A stretch of DNA of 64,000 bases from Cunninghamia lanceolata (taxonomy: Eukaryota; Streptophyta; Pinopsida; Cupressales; Cupressaceae). Each line of letters begins with the position of its first letter. The first letter of the stretch is position 1. Under the pieces are notes generated by a model. The model saw only the letters and a program-made list of their open reading frames with translations. It was not told the DNA's origin and searched no databases. The position numbers and the translations under genes were made by a program. The stretch covers positions 930,001 to 994,000 of the forward strand of contig BSBN01000040.1 of assembly GCA_027924645.1 (NCBI GenBank), written 5' to 3'. Positions 36,393 to 49,178 of this stretch are shown here, piece after piece.

Positions 36393-39300
36393 TTAATTCA
36401 GAATCAGAGGGGTAATAACCCCTAACTTCTCCTTGAGATACTCAAAAGAGTCCTTAGGTAGAGGTTTGGTAAAGATGTCTGCAACCTGATCCTTAGAGGG
36501 CACAAACTCCAATCTGACTTCATTTTTGTTCACCTGCTCTCTCAAAAAATGAAACTTGATGGATATATGTTGTCTTTGAATGTAACACCAGATTCTTTGA
36601 AATATTTATTGCACTTGAGTTGTCACAAAAGATTGTGATAGGTTCCTCATACTCCACTCTAATGTCCCTTAGCATTTGCTTCATCCACAATACTTGAGTG
36701 CAACTACCTGCTGCTACAATATATTCTGCTTCTGCAGTGGACAGAGATATTGCTTCTTATTTCTTGCTCAGCCAAGAAACCAATCTTTTCCCTAAAAATA
36801 ATGCTCCACCACTGGTACTCTTTTGGTCATCCACATCTCCTGCCAAATCTGCATCTGTATATGCATGAAGTGAGAAATCATGATCTCTAGGATACCATAA
36901 ACCATACTTAACTATCCCTTTTAGATATCTAAGAATCCTCTTGATTGCCATGAGATGAGATTCTCAAGGATCAGCTTGGAATCTAGCAACAAGACCAACA
37001 ACATTCACAATGTCAGGTCTAGTTTGAGTAAGATACAATAGTCCTCCAATCATTGACCTGCACTTTTTTTGATCAGCCTTAGGAGAGTCATCATCTTTGC
37101 TCAATTTACATCTGGTTGCCATGGGAGTACTCATTGGTTTTGAGTCTTCCATCCCAAACTTCTTCAACATTTTTTTCACATATTTGGTCTATGAAATGAA
37201 GATTCCTTTCTTTGTTTGAGTGATTTGCAGACCCAAGAAGAAATTCATTTCCCCAAACATAGACATCTCAAATTCACTTTTCATTTGATTTGCAAAAGTC
37301 TTGCACATACTATCTCTTCCTCCAAAAATAATATCATCAACAAATACTTCAACAATCAAGATATTTTCATGATCAATTTTGAAGTACAAGTTACTGTCAA
37401 CAGTACCTTTGTTGAAACCAATCTTCAAAAGATGCTTATCTAGTCTTTCATACTAGGTTCTTGGGGCTTGTTTGAGTCCATACAATGCTTTCTTCAATTT
37501 GCAGACCATATCACCATGATTAGACAATTGAAATCCATCAGGTTGCTCAATGTATACTTCTTCTTCCAAGTCACCATTCAAGAAGGCTGACTTGACATCC
37601 ATTGGATATAATTTGAAATCCTTGAAGGCAACAAAGGCAAGAAATAATCTGACTGCTTCAATTCTTGCCACCGGAGCAAAAGTTTCTTCAAAATCAACTC
37701 CTTCTACTTGGGAATAACCCTTGCAGACCAATCTGGCTTTGTTTCTAACTACTTCACCATTTTCATTTAGTTTGTTCCAGAAGACCCATTTGGTTCCAAT
37801 CACATTTTTGTTTCTAGGTCTGGGAACAAGATCCCAAGTGTGATTTTTCTCAATTTGCATCAGTTCTTCCTTCATTTCTTTAGTCCAGCTTTCATCATTG
37901 CATGCTTCATTTACTGTCTTTGGTTCAATCTTTGAAATCAGACAGTAATTTTCTGAGTCTTGAGCAATCTTTCTTCTTGTTTGAACACCTTTTCTTTTAT
38001 CACCTATGATCTGATCTTCAGAGTGATTCAGTCTTAGATACCTAGGAATTTTGGGAGTTTCTTGCACTTCTATTTCTTGAACAGGTTCATTCAAACTTAT
38101 CTCTTCTTCCTGATTCTCCAGATCAATCTGGATCTAAATTTCAGAAGGGGCTTGGACCAAAACATCATTCTGATCATCTTCATCATATTCATAAAACCTT
38201 GAGGGTTTTTCAAGACCTTCATCAATCTTCACATTTGTACTTTCTATCATCTTTCTCAATCTCTTGTTATAACATCGGTATGCTTTGCTTTGAGTGGAAT
38301 AACCCAAGAATATTCCTTCATCACTTCTAGCATCAAACTTGCCAAGGTTTTCATCTCTTTTAATATAACATTTGCTACCAAAGACTCTGAAATACTTCAC
38401 AGTGGGAGTGATGCCAAACCAGAGTTCATAAGGGGTCTTACCAGTATTGCTTCTGATTTGTACTCAATTAAGAGTATAGATAGCAGTGCTTACAACTTCT
38501 CTCTAGTAGATTTGAGGAACATTTACTTCCATCATCATGGTTCTAGATGCTTCTTGGATGGTTTGGTTCTTTCTTTCCACTACTCCATTCTGTTGTGGAG
38601 TCCTTGGAGCAGACAACTATCTTTTTATCCCATGTTTCTCACATAATTCTATGAACTCACGGGATGTGAATTCTCCACCTCTATCAGACCTCAGACATTT
38701 TATGTTTAATCCAGTTTCATTCTCTACCATAGCTTTGAAGATTTTGAATTTCTCAAGAGCCTCATATTTCTCTTTCAGAAAAGTCACCCACATCATCCAG
38801 GAGTGGTCATCAATTAATAACATGAAGTATCTATCACCTTGCAAACTCCCGATTCTTGCCGGACTACATAGATCAGTATGAACTAAGTCCAATAATTTGG
38901 TAGAAGACTGTTCCTTACGTTTGAATGTGACTCTGCTTTGCTTAGCCAACTGACATTCTTTGCACAAACTATTAGTAGGTTTCATCAGCCTTGGAAGATC
39001 TCTTACAACCTGAGTGTTGCTTATCTTGATGATATTATCAAAATTCACATGACACATTCTCCTATGCCACAACCAACTTTGATCAATTTGAACAAATAAA
39101 CAACTTTTACTAGTACCAACCAAGTGGAAGATATTACCTTTAGTTTGAGTACCAGATGCAATCTCTGTTTCAGAACTTTCAAAGATCTTACATTTTCCAT
39201 TCTTGAATCGGAGATCATACCCTTTGTCCACCAATTGTCCAACACTGAGAAGATTGTGCTTCAGACCTTCAACATACAGTATATTACTGGTTTTGTTCTT

Positions 39301-40539
39301 TCCATCAAAAGAAATAGTTCCTCTACCTCTGATCTTGCCAGCAGAATTATCACCAAATTTTACAACTCCACCTTCATATCTTTCCAAATCTATAAAATTA
39401 TTTTTGTCACCTGTCATATGGTGGGAGCATCCACTGTCAATGACCCAATCATCCTTTTCTTCAACTTGGGCAGCTAGAGCTCTTTCTACCATTTTATGAT
39501 TGACAGATTCAGAGGGCATTGGATCTTCTTCCTTGATGGCAATAAACACCCAGTCACTTCCAGATTTGTTTCTTGTCTCTGATTCATCATCTGTTACCCC
39601 TTCATCATCATCCTCATGAACATAGTAACACTTCTTTTGAAATCTTGATCTATTAGGGTTTGGCCTAGAAAATCTTTCCGGACACCTTGAGGCAAAATGG
39701 CCAATCTTATTGCAGTTAAAACATTTGAAAGGCAATTTTCCTTCATACTTACCGGATCCTCTTGGTAGTCTTTTTGCAATGAGAGCCTCAAGTTGTTTAG
39801 CTTCTAATTCATCCTCTTCTAGATCTTTTCTTGCTTTCTCATACCAAGAAGATTTTCTTGAGGAACTTTCTCCTGGATCATATATTTGTTTACCTTTTGT
39901 AGAGGCACTAGCTTTGAATGCTGATTCAGTCTTGGGAAGTGCATCATCAAACTCAGCTAACTCAAATGTAGATATCTTACCAACCAATTGATCCCTTGTG
40001 ATAGTTGTTAAGGATCTGAATTCCTCAATAGCAGCAACTTTGTGTTTATAAGTAGGAGGTAAGGATTTGAGAACCTTAGCAACAATTTCATATTCATCCA
40101 GAATTCCACCAGCACATCTGATGCCACAAACAAGCTCATTTACTTTTGTCATATAAGAAGTAATATTCTCATCTTCACTCATCTTCAGGTTTTTGAATTT
40201 TCCTTTCAGACTCTGTAGCTTGGCACATTTAACATACATGTCTTCTTCATGCAGAAGTTCTAGTTTTTCCCAAATCTCATATGTAGTTTTTAGATCTATA
40301 ACATTTGTCAGCTCTGAATCAGATAAGGCACTCAGTAGATCTTCTTTAGCCTGAAGATTGTTTTCAGCATCTCTGATTTCATCTATAGTTCTCAGACTAT
40401 TCTATGGAGGAACATACTTCTTTGAAGCCATGATCCAATATTGCATTCCCATACATTGCAAGTGACATTCCATGCGGCTTTTCCAAAGAGTGAAATTGGT
40501 TCCATCAAACCTTGGGCTATCCTTCTTATAGGAAGACAT
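36393..40539 (-). pseudogene. gag-pol: Copia-2 Gag-Pol, broken
   Basis: Begins at ATG 40539 ([11 protein letters not shown]) and ends at TAA 36393, colinear with the copia-1 polyprotein. Gag, the CCHC knuckle ([14 protein letters not shown] near 39720), protease ([10 protein letters not shown]), integrase, RT (FVDD near 37340) and RNase H can all be followed. In-frame stops include TAG 40402-40404 where copia-1 has Gln; TAG in KR-stop-LS near 38617; two tryptophan codons changed to TAG (near 38510 and 37453); TGA for Arg near 38466; TAG for Gln near 37190; TGA at 36964 where copia-1 has Arg; and TAA for Gln near 36757. A 2-bp deletion near 36568 shifts the frame. The longest open pieces are 40239-38617 (gag to integrase) and 38094-37453 (RT). 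It cannot make a full protein. Confidence 0.93.
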
Positions 40540-40581
40540 CCTGGATCTCCTCAAGCAGTTAAGCTCTTTTAGAGGAACTTA

Positions 40582-40593
40582 GCTCTGATACCA
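40582..40593 (-). promoter_or_regulatory. Primer-binding site of copia-2 (initiator tRNA-Met)
   Basis: Plus-strand GCTCTGATACCA, reading TGGTATCAGAGC in element sense, two bases from the 5' LTR, exactly as in copia-1. Confidence 0.95.
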
Positions 40594-40595
40594 AT

Positions 40596-41968
40596 TGTTA
40601 GAATCAAGGCAGACAACTGAGAGGGGGGGGTGAATCAGTTGTCTCAAAGCTTTCTCTACTTATTAATCACTTAAATCCTTCTTGTAATTCAACAACATAA
40701 TCATAAATTAATCATGGAAACATAATGAAATCATTCAAGAGTAAAAACACATTAACACATATGACACCAAGATTTTGACGTGAAAAACCTGATTAAGGGA
40801 AAAACTACAGGGTGACTAACCCAAGATTGTATTCTCTGTTAGAAGAATAAAAGGAGCAAAATGGCACATGCCAATTAGGGCTCACTACCCAAGCACACTT
40901 CTCAGAAGAGGCCCATTGCCTACAGGAGACACACTATCTACAGAATAATAAGTATTACATACTTGAACTGAAGAATAGCATCTTCACCATGCTTGAGTCA
41001 GTTCCATTTAAGCCCAATACTTCTGCTCTTCTTTTCACACTTCTCCTCTCTACCACACTCTCATCTTCACCAACATGCTTTTGAAATGACTTCACAACTT
41101 CTTATTTATACAAGACATTTGACTTTGGGATAATCATCCAAGTCGGCATACATTATAGAGCAAATACAACTTGACTAATTACAAAAGACTTCATGCGGAT
41201 CAACACACTGTCGGCTACATAGATCTGAGACTTCAATCTTCTTTTAGGAACATGCCATGCATCGCATAACATCTTCAAGATCATCTACAAGATGTGTAAC
41301 TCATCCGGTTGGCCAAACTTAGGAAGAACATCATCATCCGGAAGTAATTCTTCAATTACGAGCTCAATCTTCAATGCGGACCACCAACAAGAACTGGACA
41401 CAATGCAAAGACCTCCACAAGCTTGCCTGAATCACCAATAACATCCACACTACTTTTGCTTACTGAAATCATTCTCTCCTTCATCCAGAACCTCAAGAAC
41501 ACAGTTTGTTATCACTGCCATATTGGAATAGATGCTTGTAGACCTCCAGACCACGAACCAATTGAGTTGTCAATTCACATTGACTTCCTAAACACTCCAC
41601 CAAATCTGCAGAACAAGATATTGCATTTCTAGATCTCACCGGACCTGTCTGTGTCACTCTGTCACCTCTGAACATCTGCCAGAACCAGTTTTTCTCAAGT
41701 GGCCATAACTTCTTTAGATATTCATGCGGACCTCTCAAATCTTTACTCGATCATCTTAAGACACATATGTACAAACCCTTTGAAGCGCATCCTCTGATCT
41801 TCATCTCAGCTAGGATCTTTACCTTACTATCTTCACTGTTCTTCTCTGTTCCTGATAGGACTAATTTTCTCAATATCCTTAGCATACAACTCATCCAATC
41901 CTTGACATCAATGCAATAGGAGTATGTTGACATCAATGACAACACCAGTTAGGCCTATACTTGCAACA
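40596..41968 (-). repeat. 5' LTR of copia-2
   Basis: 1373-bp partner of 34699-36069, beginning TGTTAGAATC and ending TTGCAACA. Substitutions and small indels against the left copy are frequent throughout. Confidence 0.93.
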
Positions 41969-44201
41969 CATAACTCTTCTATTGGGTTTTCCCCAAGCAC
42001 TAAATCTATGAGTAGTAAACCCTTATCGTATACTTGATCATCTACATACATTGATGCCTATACCCTCTTGAGCCTAATGTGTGAGGGAAGGGGGTCCATA
42101 ATTTGTGTATACCCATTCAAGTCATATACAAGCATGGACTTCTCAGTTGGAATATACTCCCTTCCTTTATTAGGACCGCTCATGCTGTGAAGGTACTGGT
42201 TATTTAGTAACTACGCAAGGTTTCCCTTCTCTGATGTCTTCCTTGTGATATTTGTAAGGCATTTGACTTTTCCTCTTGGTAGCCCTATGTATCTGGCAAG
42301 GTTTGTTAGCAGCATTGTCTTAAACACATACCCCTGGTTCCACTTGCATAATAAGCTGATATTAGAAATACCCACATAACTCATTAAATATGTAAGGATA
42401 TTATATACCTCCATTTCCAATTCTATGTAATGGGTTTGTTAGTCTATGAGGAGCCACATTCTAGTAGCGCAGTTCCAGAGTGCCCTTCAAAAAGAACAGA
42501 GAAAGAAATAGAGAAAAATCACTAAAAGCAACTAGATAGTAAATAATGATCTTTTTCTCTGTTGAAGCAACAAATAAACTACTGCATTTGGGTTGCATAC
42601 CCTTCACCATGTACAGTCTATGTTGTATGCCTCCACTACCTCTAAACATGGCGAGATTTGCACCCATCTGTGCCAAATGCATCACCTTCAGTTTGAGAAA
42701 CCAGAGGCTCCCAGTATACTTTCTATGCGGGTCTGAAAGTATACAGGAAAAAAAAGAAGATATATTGCATCCTATACAGATCTGGGAATCTATTGCATTC
42801 TAGAGGTTAAACATACTATTCTTTCCCCTAAGGCCTCGTTCCACAATCAGTGATTTCAGATTCCTGAAAGAGAAAATGGAGCCCTATTAGCTGCTCCTGG
42901 CGGCCACCTTGCAAAGCCCTAACTATTGTTGAATGATAGATTTTGGGTATCTTGTTGGGGCATACCCTAATTCAGGTTACCCAATTAGTGGGAGGGAAAT
43001 GTTTGAGGTGTTTTTATTTTCTTGACTTACCATTATTTTCTTTTTACCATCCTTGATGCACCTATTTTTTGGTCAATGATTTCATTTTGTTTAGATCCGA
43101 ACCCTTAGTAAAAGTAAACTCTTTTAATTGAACAAATAGATGTTTGGTGAGCCTTGTCTGATTGGCACGATTATAGTTGCCCCTCATATGTGTAAATTAT
43201 CATTGCTGATAGGTAATAAGTTGTTTAAGATTGCTCTTCATATTTTAGCGACCTTGCTATAACGCTTGGAATTCAATATTTATTGGTATATAATTCTTTT
43301 CTTTTTGAGAATAAATAGAGACCAAGTAATCCGCAACATTACATATGTTTTAACAATAATATTATGGTAAATTTAAAGGAAATCTCTCCAACTGTTGTTA
43401 TGTGCTTTTATCCTCCTAGTTAGGTAACAATAGGTGAATATGATTTGATTCTGGTAAAAGCTTCCTTTTAATTTCTTGTAGTTTTCCAATAACTAGCTAG
43501 TAAGTTTTAAGAAAGGATTTTAAGACCTTATAATAATAGAATTAGTAAGTAGTATCTTTATTTTATTATTCTTACCTTGGACTTATGTTGATATTGAACT
43601 TATTTACGTTGTTATCTCTAACAAAGTATTTGCCAAATGAAATAATATGGGATTTGATTATTAATTCTCCCTTTATAGTTGCCAGTTACATAATTATTTG
43701 TAGACTAGTTACCAGCAGTAATTAAATATACTTATAATAGTATTATTAATAATAGGTGGTTCTTACTTTGAGTTAGGTAAATTTAAAACAAAATTATAAA
43801 GGCTTGTGATAATATCTATATATACAAGTATTTTTTCATAAGTAGGATGTTTATGATGGCTATCTCTTCATGGGTTTGGGGTTTTAGCATCTAGCAGAAA
43901 GAGTACCAGGTCTCTTGGCTATAGTGATAGACTATTCCATACCAAACTAAAAGGGTGTATAACTTAGGTTATGTTTAGATTCTAGAAGCCAACTTTGACA
44001 TTATTCATACCGAACATTGATTAGTTATTTAGAAAACAATGCAAACCTTGTTCCTGGGACTCTATGCCCTCCTTATCTTAACTTATTCCCTTTTTTACTC
44101 ATGACATCCAATCAAGTATTCTTATCCTTTGAAAATGAAATCAGTTATTTAAAAAAAAAATTGGGTTAATATTATTTTTTTGGTAGAGGCGTTACAGGTT
44201 A

Positions 44202-47200
44202 ACTTTTCCAATTTACCATCAAGTAAATTATTCATGATCAATATAATCATATTTTTGTTTATCAATAATCATTTACATAATCCTTATACAGAAATAAAGA
44301 GCATATCTTTTCTAAATAATTTCAAAACTGAAATTTTACAACATATTCATAGATAGCAAGTTAGTGAGTTCCTTCACTTTTACAATCATAATGTTTTGCT
44401 CATGGCAATAATTATAAGTTTACATAGAATTTGACTGTCAAGTCATTTAAATAGAATATACTATATCTAAAGTTTTTATATCTATCTTCATAAGTCTTGG
44501 CTTGTCTTGTGCTTGGGAAGGATAGCATCACTCGAGTGCTTTTCCTCCAACCACAGGCCGGCAAACCCTCGTACAACTTCCTTCTTGGAAGTGGCCCTAC
44601 CCTTCATGAAGGGAATAGATATAAGGAACCACAAGGTTTTCCATCTAAGTATCTAGTGTTGTGTCCTTCATAACTCATCACGGTCATACAACTCTAGATC
44701 CACTCTAACTATGTATGACACTACTTGATGGTTATGCCATCTGGAGCAAGTGAATTGACTAATGCATGCAAAGATGGATGCATTACTTTGGCCAAAGTTT
44801 TAATATACATAGATGTTTCACAATGAACATAGTCAATTGCTCACACACCTCTAACTCAACTTAGAATCTATCTCATCCTACAATGATTATAAACATAACT
44901 TGTATAATCATTATATCTTTTCCAGTCCATCTGAATGGTATTAATCCTCAGTCTAGGATATATACACACATTGTAAAAAGGATTAGGAATTTCCACATTT
45001 TACCAAGAGTCCCTCTTTTGTGCATCCTTGCAATTCTAAGGTCTATGAGTTCCTATCATTCTACTCTCTGTTACCAATATCCAATGATCTTCAAAATACC
45101 CTTTTAGACTCATTTTGTCTCATTCTAGGGTTTTCTTGATCATTTTAATGTCAATCAAACATATTTATAAATAAAATCATTTCGACTCAAGAGTTTTACT
45201 TTTCATAACTCTTGTAATTTAATTCGATAGTTAACTTTTCCAACCCATAACATTAAATAACAAACACTCTTGTTCTTTGATTCAATAGATATATCATACT
45301 AGATTTCTCTAGTTTACATCAATCTTTTGGTTGTGTTGACATTTCAATTTATACAACAAGAGTAAACATTGTCTACCAAATATACCCTTATTACATACAT
45401 TACCTTTATTAGGGTTTCTTGTTTTCTCAAAACTAATCTTTTTGAAAAGTTTGGTCAATCAACTCAATAGTTTCAAGTTTACAACTATAGTTTTATACAC
45501 ATCTTCTTGACCATCTTAGGCTGTATGTCTTTCCATAAGAATGAATTAAATAAATAGAGTTTAAGTTCTGCATCATTCATAATACTGCTTATTATACAGT
45601 CATGCAAGAATAGTTTGGTATCTCATATCATCTACAATGATGACAGTTATGTCTTTTCTAAGGAAAGACCAAATATAACGAGCCTTTAGGTCATTGACCT
45701 GTAGGATTACTTTCCATTATATAGTCATGCAAGAATAGTTTGGTATCTCATATCATCTATAATAATGACATTTATGTCTTTTCTAAGGAAAGACCAGATA
45801 TAACGAGCTTTTATCTCATCAAGATGTAGGATTCCTTTCCATTATGGCTTGAAAAATTAAACAAATAACTAGCTTTAAAAATACATGCACAGTTATGATA
45901 ACTAGAAAGCATTCTTTTTAATCAACAACAAAGTCTACAAACCTTTGAACTGTTAAGAGGCTTCAAGTTATACATAGTGGTGATGATCCCATCAGCCACT
46001 GGATGGTTTAATTGTTGTAAGCCTTTCATCTCTCATTACTAACTGTGTTAAAATGCACAAGTTCTATTCATGAAAAATGTTGTCTACAATAGCGCATAGC
46101 AACGTAAATGATGACTACGCCATAATTGGCATTATTTCACATATTGGATATACGGCTTCCATATAAACAAGTTAACAACATTATGACATAATCATACCTG
46201 TTGACTAGCTCGACTGAGTCAAAAACCAAGATAACGATAGTCTAGTAAGCCACAAATCCTCACAATATTATTAGACTGGTGGTCCTGTGCTCTTAAGTCC
46301 CCTAGAAAATGATATATAATAATATGCAATTTTTACAGCTCGCAAGCTCTAACACTCTTGTCCAGAGAGAAAGATTCCTTCTCTCCATAGCTAACAGCTG
46401 TGCCTATGGAGATATTGTTCTCTCTTCTCATCAACCAAGAAGCTCTTCCTATGTATTTCCCAGAGTGAATCCCCCGAATGCATAACAACCAAAGGACTAT
46501 CGAAGGAATAATGGTTATCCTTCTCTCCACCACATGGAGTAACTAAAGGCTTCTCCACAAAAATCTCTGTTAGGGGAGTGTGCAACTCACTAGCTATTCT
46601 CCTAAAGCCCACAAACACTCTCGAAGCCATAGTGGGATTATCCCCACTCCCACCACTTTACGTAGGTTAAGGAGAATGTGAATCACTATGTGAATCTAGT
46701 GGAGGAATAAAAAAAACTTATAATAGAAAAAGAGATAATTCTCATTCTTAATAAAATAGATTATATATCAATATAATAGTATTTAAACAAATAAATAATT
46801 ATCATACCAACATAATTGGTAACATTACCATTATTATGAAAGTTGATATTAGTTGCTTGATAAGGTGTGAAAGTGGGTTGAGATCTTCTCCCCCTTTGCA
46901 TCCTTATGCAAAACAAAAGAATATATTGGGAAAAACTCTATCAACCAAATCAAATGAAGTTGATGTTGGAAAACCTTTTCCTCTTGCCAAATTGACAAAG
47001 GTTGAATTAAAATGTCTAAAAAGAATAGAAAACTAATACATATCCCATCTCAAAATGGTTCACTAAGTACATGACTTGAAGCTCAGATGGTGAACCTGAC
47101 TTTTACAAACATCTATACCCTTCTCTTTGGTGATACTCTCCTTCCATTCTGAAGGGTGAAATCTCTTCCTATTACACTCACAGTCATACAAACTATGATC

Positions 47201-47410
47201 AATGTATCATTAATAAATCATTATTTGTCATAGTAAAATAATCTCAACAACACCTAATCACATGTTTATTTCTAGGTATTAATCATAATCCACATAATCA
47301 ATGATTATCTTGACATTTTCTAAATGTCAAATCATTAATTTACAATTACTTATCCATCTATTCACATGAAAGTAAAAGTAAAAAATAGTTAAAATTTTGG
47401 GGATGTAACA
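44202..47410 (-). mobile_element. Probable 3' LTR of the older Ty3/gypsy element
   Basis: The right edge is supported: ...GATGTAACA at 47410 is followed by TATCTCCCTCC, which in element sense is a purine tract (GGAGGGAGATA) directly before an LTR starting TGTTACATC. The left edge is not visible here because the LARD landed inside. The LTR may begin near TGTTATG at 20882, giving about 3.2 kb once the LARD is removed. The partner LTR lies outside the window, so length and start are inference. No genes are seen; short open frames at 44883 and 46333-46630 look random. Confidence 0.45.
45590..45840 (+). repeat. 125-bp tandem duplication
   Basis: The segment containing AGTCATGCAAGAATAGTTTGG and TTCTAAGGAAAGACCA occurs twice with a 125-bp period (from about 45590 and about 45716), with several substitutions. 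Confidence 0.85.
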
Positions 47411-49178
47411 TATCTCCCTCCATAAGAATTGTTGTCCTTGATGATTTAATGTATCTAAAGTTTATAACATAAAAAAGTTTTGTTCATCATAATGAAAAGC
47501 TTAAAATAGATGTGGGAATCTTTGGTAAATATCATCATAATTCTCCCAGGTGGTATTCTCTTCTGCATACTATTACGCAAGTGTAGCTTATGTATTTCAA
47601 GCACCTTGATGGGCTCAATCATTACAACCCCTAGGTCCTTCACCTATATTGCATTCCAATCAAGAATAGGAACATGAATATCTCCTGCAATATACTTTTC
47701 CAAATATGAAACATGGAAAACATTATGCATCATGGTAAGAGCTGGCGGTAGAACAATCTTGTATGCAACTGGGTTGACCTCCTTGAGAACTTCAAAGGGA
47801 CCCACATACCTAGGAGCTAGTTTGGAAGTCCTTCCAAACTTAATAAAACTCTTTTGTGGTTTAATTCATAAAAGGACTTTTTCTCACACTAAGAAATACC
47901 TTGCAATGCACTTAACATTCACATAACTTTTATGCCTATCATTCACTTCCGCTAGCCTTTTCTTAATCAGATGGACTTTCTCTTCCATTTCTAATAGCAT
48001 ATTTGAACCAAGGCTAATCCTATCTTCTAGCTTATCCTAGCTTCTAGGAGTTCGACACTTTCTTCCATTTAATGTACTTCAAAAGGAGCTATCTTAATAG
48101 TGGAGTGATAGGAATTATTGTAAGAAAATTCCACAAGAGGAAGATAATCTTCCCACTTGTATTGTTGGTCCATGCAATACATTCTCAATAAATCTTTCAA
48201 CACTTGGTTTACTCTTTCAGTTTGGCCATAGATCTCAGGATGATAAGTAAAACTTATGTTTAACTGAGTTGCAAGTGAGGAAAATAAGATTTGTCAAAAC
48301 CTTGATGTCATATGGGCATCCCTATTTGAGATAATATTCTTAGGAATATCATGCAATATGAATACTTCTTGCACAAGTTTGCAGGCTATGGCAGGTGCCT
48401 CATTTGTCAAATTCCTAGGTATGAAATGTGCTACCTTGGTGATTCTATCCCACAACCAAAATAACACTATGTCTATTTCTAGACATAGGAAGTCCTTGCA
48501 CAAAATTCATGCTAATGATTTGCCATTTCCATTTTGGAATCTAATGAGGCTATAAAAGTCCTACCAGGTGATGGTGTTCTGCCTTCACCCTCTGGCATTC
48601 TAGACATCCAGCTACAAGCCTTGCAACATCCCTCTTCATTCCTTTCAATAAATATAATGGTTTTACATCAACTAGCAATTTTGTCACTCTAGGATGTCCT
48701 GAATAGGGTGTGAAATGAACCTCCTTCAACATGATATTCCTCAACTTCTCAAAGTTTGGAATGTCCATCCTTCCTTTAAACCTTAATAGTTCATCTATTT
48801 CAATGTGGAATCCATCATACCTAGAATCATGAGGATTCATCACAAGAGCTTTCTTTATCTACTCATAGTATCCATCTCCTTTGGACCTTTGCAATACCTA
48901 ATTCTTAAAATCAGAATGTATGGAGATCATCGAGGAGATATGTCTTCTCCCAATTAAGGCACCCACCACTCAATTTTCCTTACCCTATATATATTTAATC
49001 TCAAAATCATAATCAGATATTAACTCTAACCATCTCCTCTGATGAGCATTTAGATGTGGTTAAGTAAACAAATATTTGAGCACTTGATGATCTATTTTTA
49101 GTTCAAAAGGTTTCCCAGGAAAATAATGTCTCCCCATTTGCAGTGCATGAACCAATGCAACCAACTCCAAATCGTAAG
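47411..49178 (-). pseudogene. pol: Older Ty3/gypsy pol: RNase H end, integrase, C-terminal region
   Basis: Minus-strand reading from 49178 leftwards continues the RNase H begun at 63929-64000 (VALVHALQMGRHYFPGKPFEL, then NAHQRRWLELISDYDFEI). It is followed by the integrase H2C2 zinc domain with GHPRVTKLL and CLECQRVKAEHHH (about 48843-48550). The integrase core shows WDRITKVAHFIPR, SNRDAHMTSRF (Asp) and TYHPEIYGQTERVNQ (Glu) (about 48470-48180), then EFSYNNSYHS. The C-terminal domain shows [17 protein letters not shown] and [13 protein letters not shown] (about 47830-47680). Stops and frameshifts break it throughout. The purine tract at 47411-47421 marks the end before the LTR. Transcription is leftwards. 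It is the host of the younger gypsy insertion. Confidence 0.88.

Larger units (their letters stand above)
34699..41968 (-). mobile_element. Second Ty1/copia element (copia-2), degenerate, same group as copia-1
   Basis: Flanked by the TSD CATAA (34694-34698 and 41969-41973); the left LARD LTR shows the undisturbed site ...caccataactcttc. The LTRs (1371 and 1373 bp) begin TGTTAGAATC, share the G-run hairpin and the TTTTGACGTGG motif with copia-1, and end GCAACA. They carry clearly more mutual differences than those of copia-1. The Gag-Pol frame is broken by stops and at least one frameshift. It is transcribed leftwards, like copia-1. Confidence 0.95.
20919..44196 (+). mobile_element. LARD-like LTR retrotransposon with about 4.8-kb LTRs, carrying two nested insertions
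   Basis: Two long direct repeats, 20919-28129 and 32057-44196, begin TGTAGGGC or TGTAGTGCC and end GGCATTACA or GGCGTTACA. They are flanked by the 5-bp TSD GGTTA (20914-20918 and 44197-44201). After removing a Penelope-like insert from the left LTR and a copia from the right one, each LTR is about 4.8-4.9 kb. An initiator-Met-type PBS follows the left LTR and a purine tract precedes the right LTR. The 3.9-kb interior has no gag or pol. Long LTRs plus a non-coding core match the LARD class of non-autonomous elements, which need proteins from a relative. The LTRs differ by numerous substitutions and small indels, so the insertion is old. Confidence 0.9.
32057..44196 (+). repeat. 3' LTR of the LARD-like element (contains copia-2)
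   Basis: The right LTR is 12140 bp long including a 7270-bp copia and its extra 5-bp TSD, leaving 4865 bp. It aligns with the left LTR up to 34698 and resumes at 41974 with CTCTTCTATTGGG. It lacks the PLE. Confidence 0.9.

Noticed and set aside
20919..44196. Interpretation of the 4.8-kb direct repeats as a segmental duplication
   Set aside because: TG/CA ends, the GGTTA target-site duplication outside both copies, a PBS after the first and a PPT before the second identify them as LTRs.
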